In this document: positions 19,656 through 27,024 of the stretch, piece by piece | How positions within the stretch are numbered: position 1 is the first letter of the stretch | How the letters are laid out: each line of letters begins with the position of its first letter | NCBI RefSeq assembly: GCF_000155475.1 | Contig: NZ_DS990391.1 | Coordinates: forward strand, 1 to 49,930 | Reading direction: 5' to 3' | Source: Helicobacter cinaedi CCUG 18818 = ATCC BAA-847 | GTDB lineage: Bacteria; Campylobacterota; Campylobacteria; Campylobacterales; Helicobacteraceae | DNA length: 49,930 nucleotides | Made by a program: the position numbers and the translations under genes | The notes under the pieces: model-generated | Databases searched by the model: none | What the model was told of the DNA's origin: nothing | Seen by the model: the letters and a program-made list of their open reading frames with translations, nothing else

Positions 19656-19816
19656 TTGCAAGCTCCAGTGGCTTGATTAAAGCCACTTTGGAACAATGCT
19701 TTTGCATTGTCTCCTCCTATCTTGCAAACTTTTTCTTTTTCCTGCGTAGTTGAAAATGCAACTGCGCTTCCTAAACCACACAGGAAAAGTCCTATAATTA
19801 AAATTTGTTTTATCAT
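19652..19816 (-). CDS. 54-residue secreted or periplasmic peptide
   Basis: A strong AAAAGGAGG site lies before the ATG at 19816. The N-terminus MIKQILIIGLFLCGLGSAVAF is a textbook signal sequence with an AVA cleavage site; the GLFLC segment could also be read as a weak lipobox. The mature ~34 residues have two Cys (VCKIGGDNAK...GACK) that could form a disulfide. A second-family structured leader lies directly upstream. Its role could be surface exclusion or envelope modification, but nothing shows this. Confidence 0.65.
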   Translation of the reverse strand: MIKQILIIGLFLCGLGSAVAFSTTQEKEKVCKIGGDNAKALFQSGFNQATGACK

Positions 19817-19822
19817 TGTTGC

Positions 19823-19915
19823 CTCCTTTTGGCATTGCCAAAAAAAGACAGCATTTATCGCCCAAAGAGGCAATAAAAATACTGCCTCTTTGGCTTCTCA
19901 GTGCTTAACGCACAA
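19823..19915 (-). promoter_or_regulatory. Structured leader, second family (copy 1)
   Basis: Minus-strand order: a GTGC-GTTAA-GCAC hairpin, a ~12-bp stem GCCAAAGAGGCA/TGCCTCTTTGGGC (one bulge), GCTGTC, then TTTTGGC-AAT-GCCAAAA running into the AGGAG of the peptide gene. Copies at 29520-29600 and 33785-33865 keep the same plan with different bases. Confidence 0.7.
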
Positions 19916-19921
19916 CTAAAA

Positions 19922-20653
19922 CTACTTCTCCAGCGGACACTTGGAGCAATTATCTTGCTCGCATATACTGCAAGGCAAGATTTGCTCGCCACATGCATGA
20001 CAAGATTGAGTCTTGAAAATTCTATCAAGCTCAACCTCATCTCCACAATGTGGGCAAAGCTCCCATACGACCTGATCATCTGTCAATACAGAATCAATCA
20101 AGTCGCAGAAGGAATATGTCCGCTCCGCAACTTCAACTCCATTAAGGTAGCTCGTGATACGAGCAAACCTTAGCCTTTCGTCCAGCTGATACGCAGCACG
20201 CGTATAGCTGTCTTCCTCCTCAGACAACTCGTGGTTGTCTGGGTCTTGGAGTTCCGCAGCAAGCCTTCTGATGTGACTTTTCATCACACCTTTCAGCTTT
20301 TTTTCAGCCTCCTGCAGGTCTGAGTGGCTGTTGCAATAGCCGTCAAACAGGCTATTTTGCCATGCCAGTGCAACATAATGTTGCAAATTCTCCCCTGCTT
20401 TTTCTACAAGCACATTTTCAACGCGCTTGTAGATATAGGGAAAGTCCGCCGCCGATTCGCAGAAGAAGCATTCCGCATCTTCTACGGTTTCGATGGGATC
20501 TTCCCAATCTGGATCGAATTGTTGGCGGACATTATCTGCCATGCAGATAATGTCCTCGTCCCTATCCTCTTTGTTTGCATAAGTCGCGAACAAAGTTGCA
20601 CTATCAGAGACTTCAACAGCCTCTGAAATGATTCCGTATATGATTTTTTCCAT
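19922..20653 (-). CDS. Zinc-ribbon protein, 243 residues, unknown
   Basis: Start ATG after GGAGAAAAA. The long N-terminal part is acidic and helical (VEDAECFFCESAADFPYIYKR). The C-terminus carries CPHCGDEVEL, SCHACGEQILPCSICEQDNCSKCP, giving several CxxC zinc knuckles. No known family is recognised; nucleic-acid or protein binding is likely. Stems inside the gene include a perfect 12-bp one at 20527-20538/20544-20555 and a 9-bp one at 20403-20411/20425-20433. Confidence 0.7.
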   Translation of the reverse strand: MEKIIYGIISEAVEVSDSATLFATYANKEDRDEDIICMADNVRQQFDPDWEDPIETVEDAECFFCESAADFPYIYKRVENVLVEKAGENLQHYVALAWQNSLFDGYCNSHSDLQEAEKKLKGVMKSHIRRLAAELQDPDNHELSEEEDSYTRAAYQLDERLRFARITSYLNGVEVAERTYSFCDLIDSVLTDDQVVWELCPHCGDEVELDRIFKTQSCHACGEQILPCSICEQDNCSKCPLEK

Positions 20654-20681
20654 TTTTTCTCCTTTTGTTTTTTCTTTCCTG

Positions 20682-20708
20682 CAACACTAACCTATAATGT
20701 TAGTGTTG
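20682..20708 (-). promoter_or_regulatory. 10-bp perfect intercistronic stem-loop
   Basis: CAACACTAAC/GTTAGTGTTG with a 7-nt loop overlaps the stop of the 20687-21043 gene and ends 28 nt before the next start codon. It could act as an attenuator or as an RNA processing or stability signal. Confidence 0.6.
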
Positions 20709-21043
20709 TTTTTAAGGGCGGTGTGAGCCCAAAATGTAGCGACTTCTATCGCTGATTCCTTATTTGCCGAATCTACACTCATTACAGCATTTTCCGCTGT
20801 AAGTCCGCCAAATTCAGCTAAAATCCCTTTTTGGTCCAAGTCGCATACATTCCCTGAATATAGGGAAGTATTCCACTTGAACTTGCCGTCGCCTAGATTT
20901 GTTCTAGCAATCTCAATTACTACGAGACCGCTAAACAAACTCGCCGCCTCTACAATGTTGGTGCTATTCCAGCTACCATCATAATGAGCCAACTCTCTTA
21001 CGAGTTTTTGGCTTATTCTTTTTCTTATTTCTCTTTTTGTCAT
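20687..21043 (-). CDS. Hypothetical protein, 118 residues
   Basis: I chose the ATG at 21043 (MTKREIRKRISQKLVREL), directly after AAAAGGAGAGTAC. An in-frame upstream extension has no ribosome site and overlaps the leader. The basic N-terminal helix could bind nucleic acid. The C-terminal part (VIEIARTNLGDGKFKWNTSLY) is unrecognised. Confidence 0.65.
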   Translation of the reverse strand: MTKREIRKRISQKLVRELAHYDGSWNSTNIVEAASLFSGLVVIEIARTNLGDGKFKWNTSLYSGNVCDLDQKGILAEFGGLTAENAVMSVDSANKESAIEVATFWAHTALKNNTNIIG

Positions 21044-21088
21044 GTACTCTCCTTTTATTTTTTTGCACAAATGAAGGGGCACAACATA

Positions 21089-21119
21089 TCCCCTAGGGGA
21101 TAAAATGCACCCCTAGGGA
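21089..21119 (-). promoter_or_regulatory. First-family leader stem-loop (45 nt before start)
   Basis: TCCCCTAGGGG/CCCCTAGGGA form an almost perfect stem with an ATAAAATGCA-type loop. It sits 45 nt upstream of the ATG at 21043, the spacing shared by this leader family. Confidence 0.6.
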
Positions 21120-21139
21120 CTCTAATGATGTTTGGAAGG

Positions 21140-21700
21140 CTATTGCATTTTGTTCCCAAACAACCTCTCAAATTCCTTCAGAAATCTATGCTCGACATAT
21201 TGCATGTCTTGCAACATAGACTCTTCAGAAATCCAAGAAACCACTTCCTCTCCATAAGGCTCCGCTAATTGCGCCCAGTCATAGTTTTCACTATTCATAA
21301 GCACAAGCGCTTCAGAGACCATCAATCGCTTATCAGCGATTTTAATCTCTTCTGGCATAGGCGGAGTTAAGCCGAAGATTTCAGCTGCTTGAAGCAGACA
21401 TTTCTCTTCGGCTTCCCTATAAAGAGCCATTTGAGTGGATTTCTTAATGGGTGTTGGAACATCCATACCCGTTAAGCCCTCAAATACTTCGTGAATGAGA
21501 GCCCATTTCTGAAGCTCTTTATTCCCTTCAAAGATTCTAACCATCACCAAGCAGTGCTGGGCGACAGAATAGAATCTTTTTGTTTGACCCCAAAATCTAC
21601 AAACTCTTGAAAGAGTTTGCGCTATGACTTTGGGATCAAAATCTTCTGTTTGCAAGTCAAACGGATCAATGAGCCGTCCACTTGCATTCATGACCTTCAT
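21140..21700 (-). CDS. HD-superfamily phosphohydrolase (YfbR-like)
   Basis: Opens MKVMNASGRLIDPFDLQTED and has SRVCRFWGQTKRFYSVAQHC, as in phage and plasmid YfbR-like 5'-nucleotidases. The metal motif normally HDA.E reads HEVFEG, so the HD Asp is Glu, while VPTPIKK follows as expected. Activity may be reduced or altered. The usual role is dNMP hydrolysis to shape nucleotide pools. Start ATG 21700 follows AAAGGAG; an upstream extension overlaps the leader. A nested stem occurs at 21371-21378/21405-21412. Confidence 0.75.
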   Translation of the reverse strand: MKVMNASGRLIDPFDLQTEDFDPKVIAQTLSRVCRFWGQTKRFYSVAQHCLVMVRIFEGNKELQKWALIHEVFEGLTGMDVPTPIKKSTQMALYREAEEKCLLQAAEIFGLTPPMPEEIKIADKRLMVSEALVLMNSENYDWAQLAEPYGEEVVSWISEESMLQDMQYVEHRFLKEFERLFGNKMQ

Positions 21701-21747
21701 TGCTTTCTCCTTTCCCTGCATATAGGAACAAAGAGGGAAAATTACAC

Positions 21748-21786
21748 ACCCCGTGGGGAATGTAAAAATCCCCAACTTTGGGCTGA
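21748..21786 (-). promoter_or_regulatory. First-family leader stem-loop (48 nt before start)
   Basis: Minus strand: CCCAAAGTTGGGGA-N-TTCCCCACGGGG followed by TGTGTAATTTTCCC. It is nearly the same as the element at 24785-24826 but with stem changes (CCCAAAGTT here, CCCCGAGTT there). Confidence 0.6.
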
Positions 21787-21794
21787 TAGAGGGT

Positions 21795-22115
21795 TTAGCA
21801 ATGGCTTGCTAAACCTAGACAACCTACAGGTTGTCCTGCTTCATCGCGAAGCAACTCTCCGGGGCTGAATACATCAGCTCTCTTAGCTGCTTGCACAACT
21901 AGAAGAGAAGCGACATAAATCACGCCCTCTTGAGCTTCTGGGAGATCTTGGATCTCACCAAAGCTCGTTTTAAATACAGGGATACCATCGATGCACCCTG
22001 TGTTTTCTTTTTCTGCCGCCACTCTTGCCACAATACCGCTTGGAGCGATAGTTGTGGATTCTCCTTCACCATTATGAATGGTGAGGTTGTGTAGGGTGAG
22101 GTTGATTAGCTTCAT
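21795..22115 (-). CDS. Conserved small phage/plasmid protein
   Basis: Start ATG 22115. The pattern INLTLHNLTIHNGEG, IAPSGIVARVAA, GIPVFKTSFGEIQDLPEAQEGVIYVASLLVVQAA, RDEAGQPVGCLGL matches a small domain family I know only as a hypothetical protein in phages, plasmids and actinobacteria; function is unknown. The 106 residues make a complete domain. Two adjacent perfect stems (21792-21800/21807-21815 and 21818-21825/21828-21835) sit at its 3' end. Confidence 0.65.
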   Translation of the reverse strand: MKLINLTLHNLTIHNGEGESTTIAPSGIVARVAAEKENTGCIDGIPVFKTSFGEIQDLPEAQEGVIYVASLLVVQAAKRADVFSPGELLRDEAGQPVGCLGLASHC

Positions 22116-22156
22116 TCTTTATCCTTTTGTTCTTCTTTAAAATTTATTCTATGAGA

Positions 22157-22211
22157 AGACATCAATATCCCGTGCTGGGAATATTGAATCGATATTCCCA
22201 AACACTAGGGG
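22157..22211 (-). promoter_or_regulatory. First-family leader stem-loop (about 42 nt before start)
   Basis: TGGGAATA/TATTCCCA form a perfect 8-bp stem capped by TTGAATCGA. A CCCGTG/CACTAGGGG base completes the family shape. Confidence 0.55.
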
Positions 22212-22217
22212 CTTTGA

Positions 22218-22853
22218 TTAGAGGTATTTGATTGTCACACCAAATTCCTCTTTTCCGTCCCTGCTGGAATACAGCGGAAGATACCTTTCAATATCCCCAC
22301 ACTCATCAACAAAGACGGAAACTTCCGCTTCATTTGCAAACTCATAGGAGTCATCTAAATCCATTTTTGAGGATTCAATATTTTCCCATAGGAGTTTTTT
22401 GAGCTCCTCTGGAGTTTGCACCCAAATGGATTGCTCAACAAAGTTGAGCGAGCCCATTGTCGCAATAATTTTGCGGGGCTTTTTTAGAGGTGCTTCTACA
22501 GCCTCAAAGCTGTAGAAATCCTCATCGCACTCTGGGCAGAAGTATTTATAGTCTTCCACCGCAGAGGGCTTTAAAGGAGCGCCGCAACAACGGCATAGCG
22601 CTGTTGTTGCGATGAGTTGCTCCTCATCGAAGAAATACCTAAATGGTATTTCCCCTTTTTCGAAGAGGGCTTCTTGCCATTCTTAGATTTCTTCAATGCT
22701 TGCGCCCAAAAGGATCCAAGCATTAAGATTATTTTCTATCTGAAGCTTGAAGTAAGCTTCAGCTTCAGATTGACTTGCGAACACCTTTGTATCAGGCGGG
22801 AAGTATCCCTCCTGATTTGTGTATTCTGTTTTTGTAACTTTAAATATTTTCAT
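22218..22853 (-). pseudogene. Zinc-ribbon protein with one in-frame TAA
   Basis: From an ATG at 22853 (MKIFKVTKTEYTNQEG) the frame is open for 211 codons except for TAA at 22683-22685, in GASIEEI-stop-EWQEALF. After it come CRCCGAPL and YFCPECDED, a two-knuckle zinc ribbon, then a Trp-containing acidic region. Because frame and motifs continue through the stop, one nonsense change (or read error) is the simplest view. Internal stems include TTCTACAGC/GCTGTAGAA at 22494-22502/22509-22517. Confidence 0.65.
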
Positions 22854-22896
22854 TGTCTTCTCCTTTTATTTTCAGACAAATAAATAGTAGGAAGAC

Positions 22897-22945
22897 ATAG
22901 TAGTCCCGTGTGGGAATACAAAATGTCATTCCCACACCGCCGTGC
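22897..22945 (-). promoter_or_regulatory. First-family leader stem-loop (about 50 nt before start)
   Basis: CCCGTGTGGGAAT and ATTCCCACACCG pair around an ACAAAATGTC loop. The element lies between the mazF-like stop and the ATG at 22853. Confidence 0.6.
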
Positions 22946-22957
22946 TGATGAAGAAAA

Positions 22958-23323
22958 CTAGAAGGGTTTAATAGAGGAAAATAGGATTAAAGATATGGTT
23001 AGGTGAGTTTCCCTATCGATTGTTCCTAATTTGCGAACAAATCTCAATCGATCGAAACTCTTTACTTGCAGGCAATTAGCTGCAGACGGGTTGCTAAGTC
23101 CATTTTCTAAGTTAGGTTCTATCCTAACCATAAATGGAGCACCTTCAAATTTATCGCGCCATGTTGTAAGTGGCACTACAATTTTGGTGCTAAAGCTAGC
23201 AAATTTGTCTGAGCTAATTACTATTGCGGGGCGAGACTTTGCTATTTCTGAACCAACTTGTGGATCAAAATTGCATTTCCATATTTCGCCCTGCAAAATG
23301 ATGGATTTATTCAATCCCATCAT
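22958..23323 (-). CDS. Second MazF/PemK-family toxin
   Basis: GEIWKCNFDPQVGSEIAKSRPAIVISSD, then KIVVPLTTWRDKF and CLQVKSFDRLRF, is the full MazF/PemK pattern in 121 residues, with the catalytic-type Arg (KSRP) and Thr (PLTT) present. It differs strongly from the mazF at 6054, so the two were acquired separately. The start overlaps the end of the upstream small gene by 17 bp, the antitoxin-toxin layout. Confidence 0.85.
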   Translation of the reverse strand: MMGLNKSIILQGEIWKCNFDPQVGSEIAKSRPAIVISSDKFASFSTKIVVPLTTWRDKFEGAPFMVRIEPNLENGLSNPSAANCLQVKSFDRLRFVRKLGTIDRETHLTISLILFSSIKPF

Positions 23324-23636
23324 TTACCGCAACATTTCCTAACCATTTTTCTTCTTTTTTCCATTCCTCATCTTGAGCCAAGATTTTATAGGCTTCATTC
23401 CACGCCTCTTTGTTTTCGATGCGTTTCATTAAAGCATTGAAATCTTGCTCCCCTTTCTCTCCCCTTTTAGAAATCATGATTTGTCGCAATTCGTTTTTGC
23501 AACTATCATAATTCTCTTGGAGACTTTCTTCTTTGGCATTATGGCTATTGACAACAAGTGGCATTTTCATACTCACTCCTTTTAAGATTTCTGCTGTCAA
23601 TTCTACCATATTTTGATGATAATGAACCATCATCAT
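23307..23636 (-). CDS. Likely antitoxin of the second MazF
   Basis: A 109-residue acidic/basic helical protein (LRQIMISKRGEKGEQDFNALMKRIENKEAW) directly upstream of, and overlapping, the MazF-like gene. The start is placed at the first of three ATG codons (23636) after AAGGAG; a second AAGGAG-ATG pair at 23570 could give an 87-residue form. It lacks the AbrB fold of the other MazE. The antitoxin role is inferred from position. Confidence 0.6.
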   Translation of the reverse strand: MMMVHYHQNMVELTAEILKGVSMKMPLVVNSHNAKEESLQENYDSCKNELRQIMISKRGEKGEQDFNALMKRIENKEAWNEAYKILAQDEEWKKEEKWLGNVAVNDGIE

Positions 23637-23683
23637 CTTTTTTCTCCTTTTTTTGTTTTTTAGCAACATATTTCTATGCCGCA

Positions 23684-23776
23684 AGGACAAATTGCCCTAG
23701 AGTGCAAACACTCCATAAAGAGATTTGTCCTACCCCATAAAGGGACAAAAAAATCCCTTTATGGAATATTTCTAGC
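23684..23776 (-). promoter_or_regulatory. Three-stem leader of the second toxin-antitoxin pair
   Basis: GGACAAAT/ATTTGTCC encloses GAGTG-CAAA-CACTC. Next to it lies an 11-bp perfect stem CCATAAAGGGA/TCCCTTTATGG. The nearest arm is 48 nt before the ATG at 23636, the same spacing as the first leader family. Confidence 0.6.
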
Positions 23777-23784
23777 CTTAAAGG

Positions 23785-24744
23785 CTAGTTTCGTTTCTCG
23801 AGCCAATCGCTCAAGTCAAATCCCTTTTTCAAGAGATTTGCTCTGCCTTTTGACTTGAGAAACTTTTCCCAGTCAAGCACGCTCACGACTTTAGCGTGGG
23901 CTTTAAGCTGCTTTTTTATGGCAGCATTAAAGTTTTTCCCCGCTTCATCATAATCCCCAACCACCATTAGGCGGAGATCTTTGAGCATGCTCAACTGGCT
24001 TTCATTAAACAAAGAAGTTGCGCTGCCGGGCGTAATAGCACGAATGCCATGAGCCACAGCATTTAACACATCCTTCTCGCCTTCAACTATAAAGATAGGC
24101 TCTTGTGGAGCTTCTCTATATTTAAGAAGATCTGAAAGATTAAATGCGCTCCTTCTTCTGCCCCTTGTATAACGCAACCGCTCGTGTTTGGCGAGTGTTG
24201 GGTTATATTTCCAAAGGGTCACTATTCTGCCTGCTTCATCACGAATAGGCATTATAAGTCTCTCTGGAAAGGGCTTTCCTTTAAAATTGCCTGCTGACTG
24301 ATACCCAATATCATACCGCAAGGCAATTTCACGCCTTCTTTCCCCTGACTTCACTGATGGAAGCAACGCCCTGAGAAGCTTTGAATAAGCCTCAAAGTGC
24401 GTTTTTCTGTTAGAGCGATATTGCCCTAACCATTTCCCATCAATGAAGCCTTCCTTTTTCTTCTGCTCGCTTTTGTCAAAGTCTGCAAAATCAAAAGGAA
24501 TCTCCATTTGCAAGAGTCTCTGTGCTTCACGAATGGCATCGCCAATATTGTGAAAACCTCTAAACTCCTTTAGGAAAGACGGGAAGTCCCCGTGCCAATC
24601 AGAACCAAAGTCATGTATATGACCGTTCTGATTAATAAAAGCACTGGGCGTTCTCTCGTCCCGTATGGCAAAATGCCAAGAACGAGAGATTTTATAGCCA
24701 AGGCTCATTAGAGCCGAGGCTGTATTCTCTCTTGTTGATTCCAT
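23785..24744 (-). CDS. Toprim-domain DNA primase
   Basis: 319 residues, start ATG after AGGAGG. The N-terminal part (RDERTPSAFINQNGHIHDFGSDWHGD) looks like a CHC2 zinc-ribbon region that has lost its Cys ligands. The middle ends in RLIMPIRDEAGRIVTLWKY, as in DnaG-type cores. The Toprim motifs are clear: FIVEGEKDVLNAVAHG (catalytic Glu) and LMVVGDYDEAGKN (DxD). It would prime DNA synthesis of the element, useful on single-stranded DNA after transfer. No helicase domain is fused. It carries an 11-bp stem at 23810-23820/23849-23859 and nested stems at 24597-24633. Confidence 0.82.
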   Translation of the reverse strand: MESTRENTASALMSLGYKISRSWHFAIRDERTPSAFINQNGHIHDFGSDWHGDFPSFLKEFRGFHNIGDAIREAQRLLQMEIPFDFADFDKSEQKKKEGFIDGKWLGQYRSNRKTHFEAYSKLLRALLPSVKSGERRREIALRYDIGYQSAGNFKGKPFPERLIMPIRDEAGRIVTLWKYNPTLAKHERLRYTRGRRRSAFNLSDLLKYREAPQEPIFIVEGEKDVLNAVAHGIRAITPGSATSLFNESQLSMLKDLRLMVVGDYDEAGKNFNAAIKKQLKAHAKVVSVLDWEKFLKSKGRANLLKKGFDLSDWLEKRN

Positions 24745-24784
24745 TGTTACCTCCTAACAATTATCAACCATAAGGGAAAATTAC

Positions 24785-24826
24785 ACACCCCGTTGGGAAT
24801 GTAAAAATCCCCAACTCGGGGCTGAT
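24785..24826 (-). promoter_or_regulatory. First-family leader stem-loop (about 43 nt before start)
   Basis: Minus strand: CCCCGAGTTGGG and CCCAACGGGG pair around a GATTTTTACATT loop. The loop sequence is identical to that of the 21748-21786 copy while the stem differs. Confidence 0.65.
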
Positions 24827-24843
24827 AGAGATAAAAAAAAAGG

Positions 24844-25380
24844 TTACCCTTCCATTATCTCTTTGATTCTCTTCAAATCCTTTGGCGGAATTGAAGAGTG
24901 AATCCAGCCGGAGCCATAGCGATATGGCTTCCCATTATATTGGACTTCGTAAAGCCCAACACTTTTGAGGTAAGCCACCGCTTGATCATAAAAAGACTCC
25001 TTTTGGAATCTTTTTATAGTCCCGGTCTCAAAACCCTGTTGCACCGCCTCTTCTTGCTCCGGTGTCCCGGGGCGGAGATAATTGAGATGATATTTATCCC
25101 ATAACTCAAGTATCTCCAACAGAAGGGGCGATGCAGATAGCTCGCCTTCTTTGATAAGACTTTTGATAGTCTCATCATTTTGCCCACCGGAATAAATATC
25201 CGTGCGCTTGTGGTTCCAAATGGAGCCACAAATAGAGAAACGGGTTGTCCCGTCGCTCATTGTTCTAAGCCCAAGCTCAATCTCAACCTTACAAGCCCTT
25301 TTCTTTTGGTAGGGCGGAAATGCCACCTTTCCAAAAGAAATTTTTTTCCTTTTTTCCTCCACAATTCTGATGACTGTCAT
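24844..25380 (-). CDS. Conserved plasmid/phage protein with GGQ...WDKYHLN signature
   Basis: 178 residues, ATG 25380. The segment FSICGSIWNHKRTDIYSGGQ, LLEILELWDKYHLNYLRPGTPEQEE, then a C-terminal YRYGSGWI, is a combination I have seen in uncharacterised plasmid and phage proteins; no function is known. It is the first gene of the left minus-strand block, downstream of the long structured leader region at 25381-26018. Confidence 0.65.
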   Translation of the reverse strand: MTVIRIVEEKRKKISFGKVAFPPYQKKRACKVEIELGLRTMSDGTTRFSICGSIWNHKRTDIYSGGQNDETIKSLIKEGELSASPLLLEILELWDKYHLNYLRPGTPEQEEAVQQGFETGTIKRFQKESFYDQAVAYLKSVGLYEVQYNGKPYRYGSGWIHSSIPPKDLKRIKEIMEG

Positions 25381-25425
25381 TTTGCACTCCTTTCAATTTG
25401 TGCTAAATCCAAGAAACACAAGACT

Positions 25426-25460
25426 CCCGAGTGGGAATCAAATATGTATTCCCACTCGGG
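25426..25460 (-). promoter_or_regulatory. First-family leader stem-loop, 13-bp perfect stem (45 nt before start)
   Basis: CCCGAGTGGGAAT and ATTCCCACTCGGG are perfectly complementary around a 9-nt loop and are followed by CTGA. It is the clearest member of the family. Confidence 0.7.
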
Positions 25461-25502
25461 CTGAAAAGCTCTTCACAAAAACATCTCTCACTAAGGCAAC
25501 AA

Positions 25503-25591
25503 TAGCTCATTAAAAACATTAAAGCCGAGGCTTAATCCTGATTAGCAGCAGGCAACACTGGAACGGAATTTAATCCGAAAAAAATGAGCTA
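25503..25591. promoter_or_regulatory. Multibranched structured element
   Basis: A closing 9-bp stem TAGCTCATT (25503-25511)/AATGAGCTA (25583-25591) encloses three smaller hairpins (AAGCC-GA-GGCTT, CCTG/CAGG, CGGA/TCCG). It lies between repeat copy A and the first gene of the block. There is no coding frame here. Confidence 0.55.
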
Positions 25592-25726
25592 ATTGTTTAT
25601 GGGGGATATTTTTATGTGTGAAGAGGTGCCGACATCTGTCGGAGGAGCAAGCGCTCCATAAAAGAATCAAAACAATCCGCAAGGGATTAGGTTTTAATCC
25701 CTTTATGGAATGTTTGCAATAAATTC

Positions 25727-26018
25727 AGGCATAAAAAGCCTAAGGGCATATCTGTAAAGACAGATAGCCTATATCTACAAGTTATCATCTTGTAGTTGCA
25801 AGACATCTATGGTCTTACTTCTGAGTAGCTCGTAGGTTTTCCTACACCGTCCCTATTGTTTTGATGAGAAACAAAAATGCAAATTTGCATAATGGGGCTA
25901 CTTGGCATGTTTTATCAGCTCTAATGGCTGAAACGCGCTTTGCAATGCGAAAGGCGATAGATCTAATTCTTAAAAAGAATTGAGATAAAAATTTTATGGT
26001 TGGATCTTAGCTGAAAAA
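25727..26018. ncRNA. ~290-nt structured repeat, copy A
   Basis: No gene. A series of hairpins: AGGC/GCCT, TCTGT-AAAG-ACAGA, CTACAAG-UUAUCAU-CUUGUAG, AAGAC/GTCTT, GTAGG-TTTT-CCTAC, ATGCAAATTTGCAT, CAGC/GGCTG, CGC/GCG and AATTCTT/AAGAATT, joined by conserved text such as GAGTAGCTC, TTTTGATGAGAAA and GGCTACTTGGCATG. Copy B (35987-36280) is the same length and order, and differences concentrate in stems with pairing kept. It stands upstream of the minus-strand block that begins at 25380. It could be a leader, a free RNA, or an ssDNA promoter; the strand is not decided. Confidence 0.7.
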
Positions 26019-26154
26019 AGTCAATATGAAAAGCCTTGTGGTGCATAAAAAAGCGGTTTTGCTTGTTTTGTGATATTTGCTGAAAATATATGTAAAATAT
26101 ATATATGTAGGATTATTAAGTTCTTTTTAACTTTAAATTGCTAGAATTTGGCAC

Positions 26155-26240
26155 AAGGGTTATGCTTTAATCCCCCCCTAAGCATTGCACATTACTTAAT
26201 TCGGTGCAATCCGGGGATTATGGCATAACCCTTTTTTATT
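26155..26240 (+). terminator. Long three-tier stem-loop with T-tract before the NYN gene
   Basis: AAGGGTTATGC (26155-26165) pairs with 26223-26233, TAATCCCC (26168-26175) with GGGG ATTA (26213-26220), and ATTGCAC (26184-26190) with GTGCAAT (26204-26210), all perfect. A T6 run follows the plus-strand arm. It could be a terminator, or a leader of the NYN gene whose ATG is 20 bp away. Confidence 0.6.
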
Positions 26241-26253
26241 TATGGAGAAAAAA

Positions 26254-26925
26254 ATGAAAGAAAAGGTTGCTGTTTTTGTTGATTGAGAGAATGTTAGATT
26301 AGAAATTCAAAACATTCAAAGAACACACAAAGATAGAGAAAAAATAATTTTCAACTACAATAACATAGACAATATCCTAAAATTATTCAATTCTGTTTTG
26401 CAGGAGAACGAAAAGCTTTACAGAACATTTTTCTATAGCGCAGAGCCATTATCGCTCAATGATTTGCTAAAAAATTCATCAAAAAATAGCCATATCTATA
26501 ATGCTATCACAAAATTTAGAGATGAAAATCTGCAAGAATACGAAAAAATGGAAAAACTGAGAGGGCAAATATTGAAGCTTTTGCACGACATATCGGTTAG
26601 CCCATATATTGCACTTAGGCTTGGAGAGCTTAAAATGCAAGGTTTTACGGATCGTGGAAAACCAAACATAGTGCAAAAACAAGTTGATATGCTTATGGGA
26701 CTAGATATTTCTCATGTTTCATACAAGCGACTTGTGGATAAAATTATAGTGTTTTGCAAGGATACTGATATTGTTCCGGCTCTAAAATGTGCTAGGACAA
26801 ATGGCATAGAAGTTATTGTTGTTGATATTGCCGAGGGATATAAGATAGGGAATAAAATTTTGAAGCATAGTGATTGTGTTAGAGAGATAAGTTTGCTGGA
26901 AAAATTTTCAGATCAAGGAATATAG
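26254..26925 (+). pseudogene. NYN-domain (PIN-like) nuclease with one in-frame TGA
   Basis: From ATG 26254 (AGGAG-like GGAG 10 nt upstream) the frame reads MKEKVAVFVD-TGA-ENVRLEI. The NYN family has VFVD(W/G)EN at this place, so TGA at 26284-26286 replaces a conserved Trp or Gly. The remainder shows KQVDMLMGLDISHVSY, IIVFCKDTDIVPALKCA and GIEVIVVDI, the acidic PIN-like site. The expected role is RNA cleavage. It is the only plus-strand gene inside the minus-strand block and lacks its dense hairpins, so it is likely a separate insertion or the partner of the structured element upstream. Confidence 0.75.
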
Positions 26926-26959
26926 AGAATCTTAATGTAGAAAATTGGATTAAGAAAGA

Positions 26960-26980
26960 CTGGATTTTGAGAAAATCCAG
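26960..26980. terminator. Perfect 9-bp hairpin between convergent genes
   Basis: CTGGATTTT-GAG-AAAATCCAG lies between the NYN stop (26925) and the recT stop (27025). It is a likely two-way terminator. Confidence 0.55.
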
Positions 26981-27024
26981 AAACTGTTAGAGAGATGAAT
27001 AAACACCTCTCCCTTTGCCAGCAG

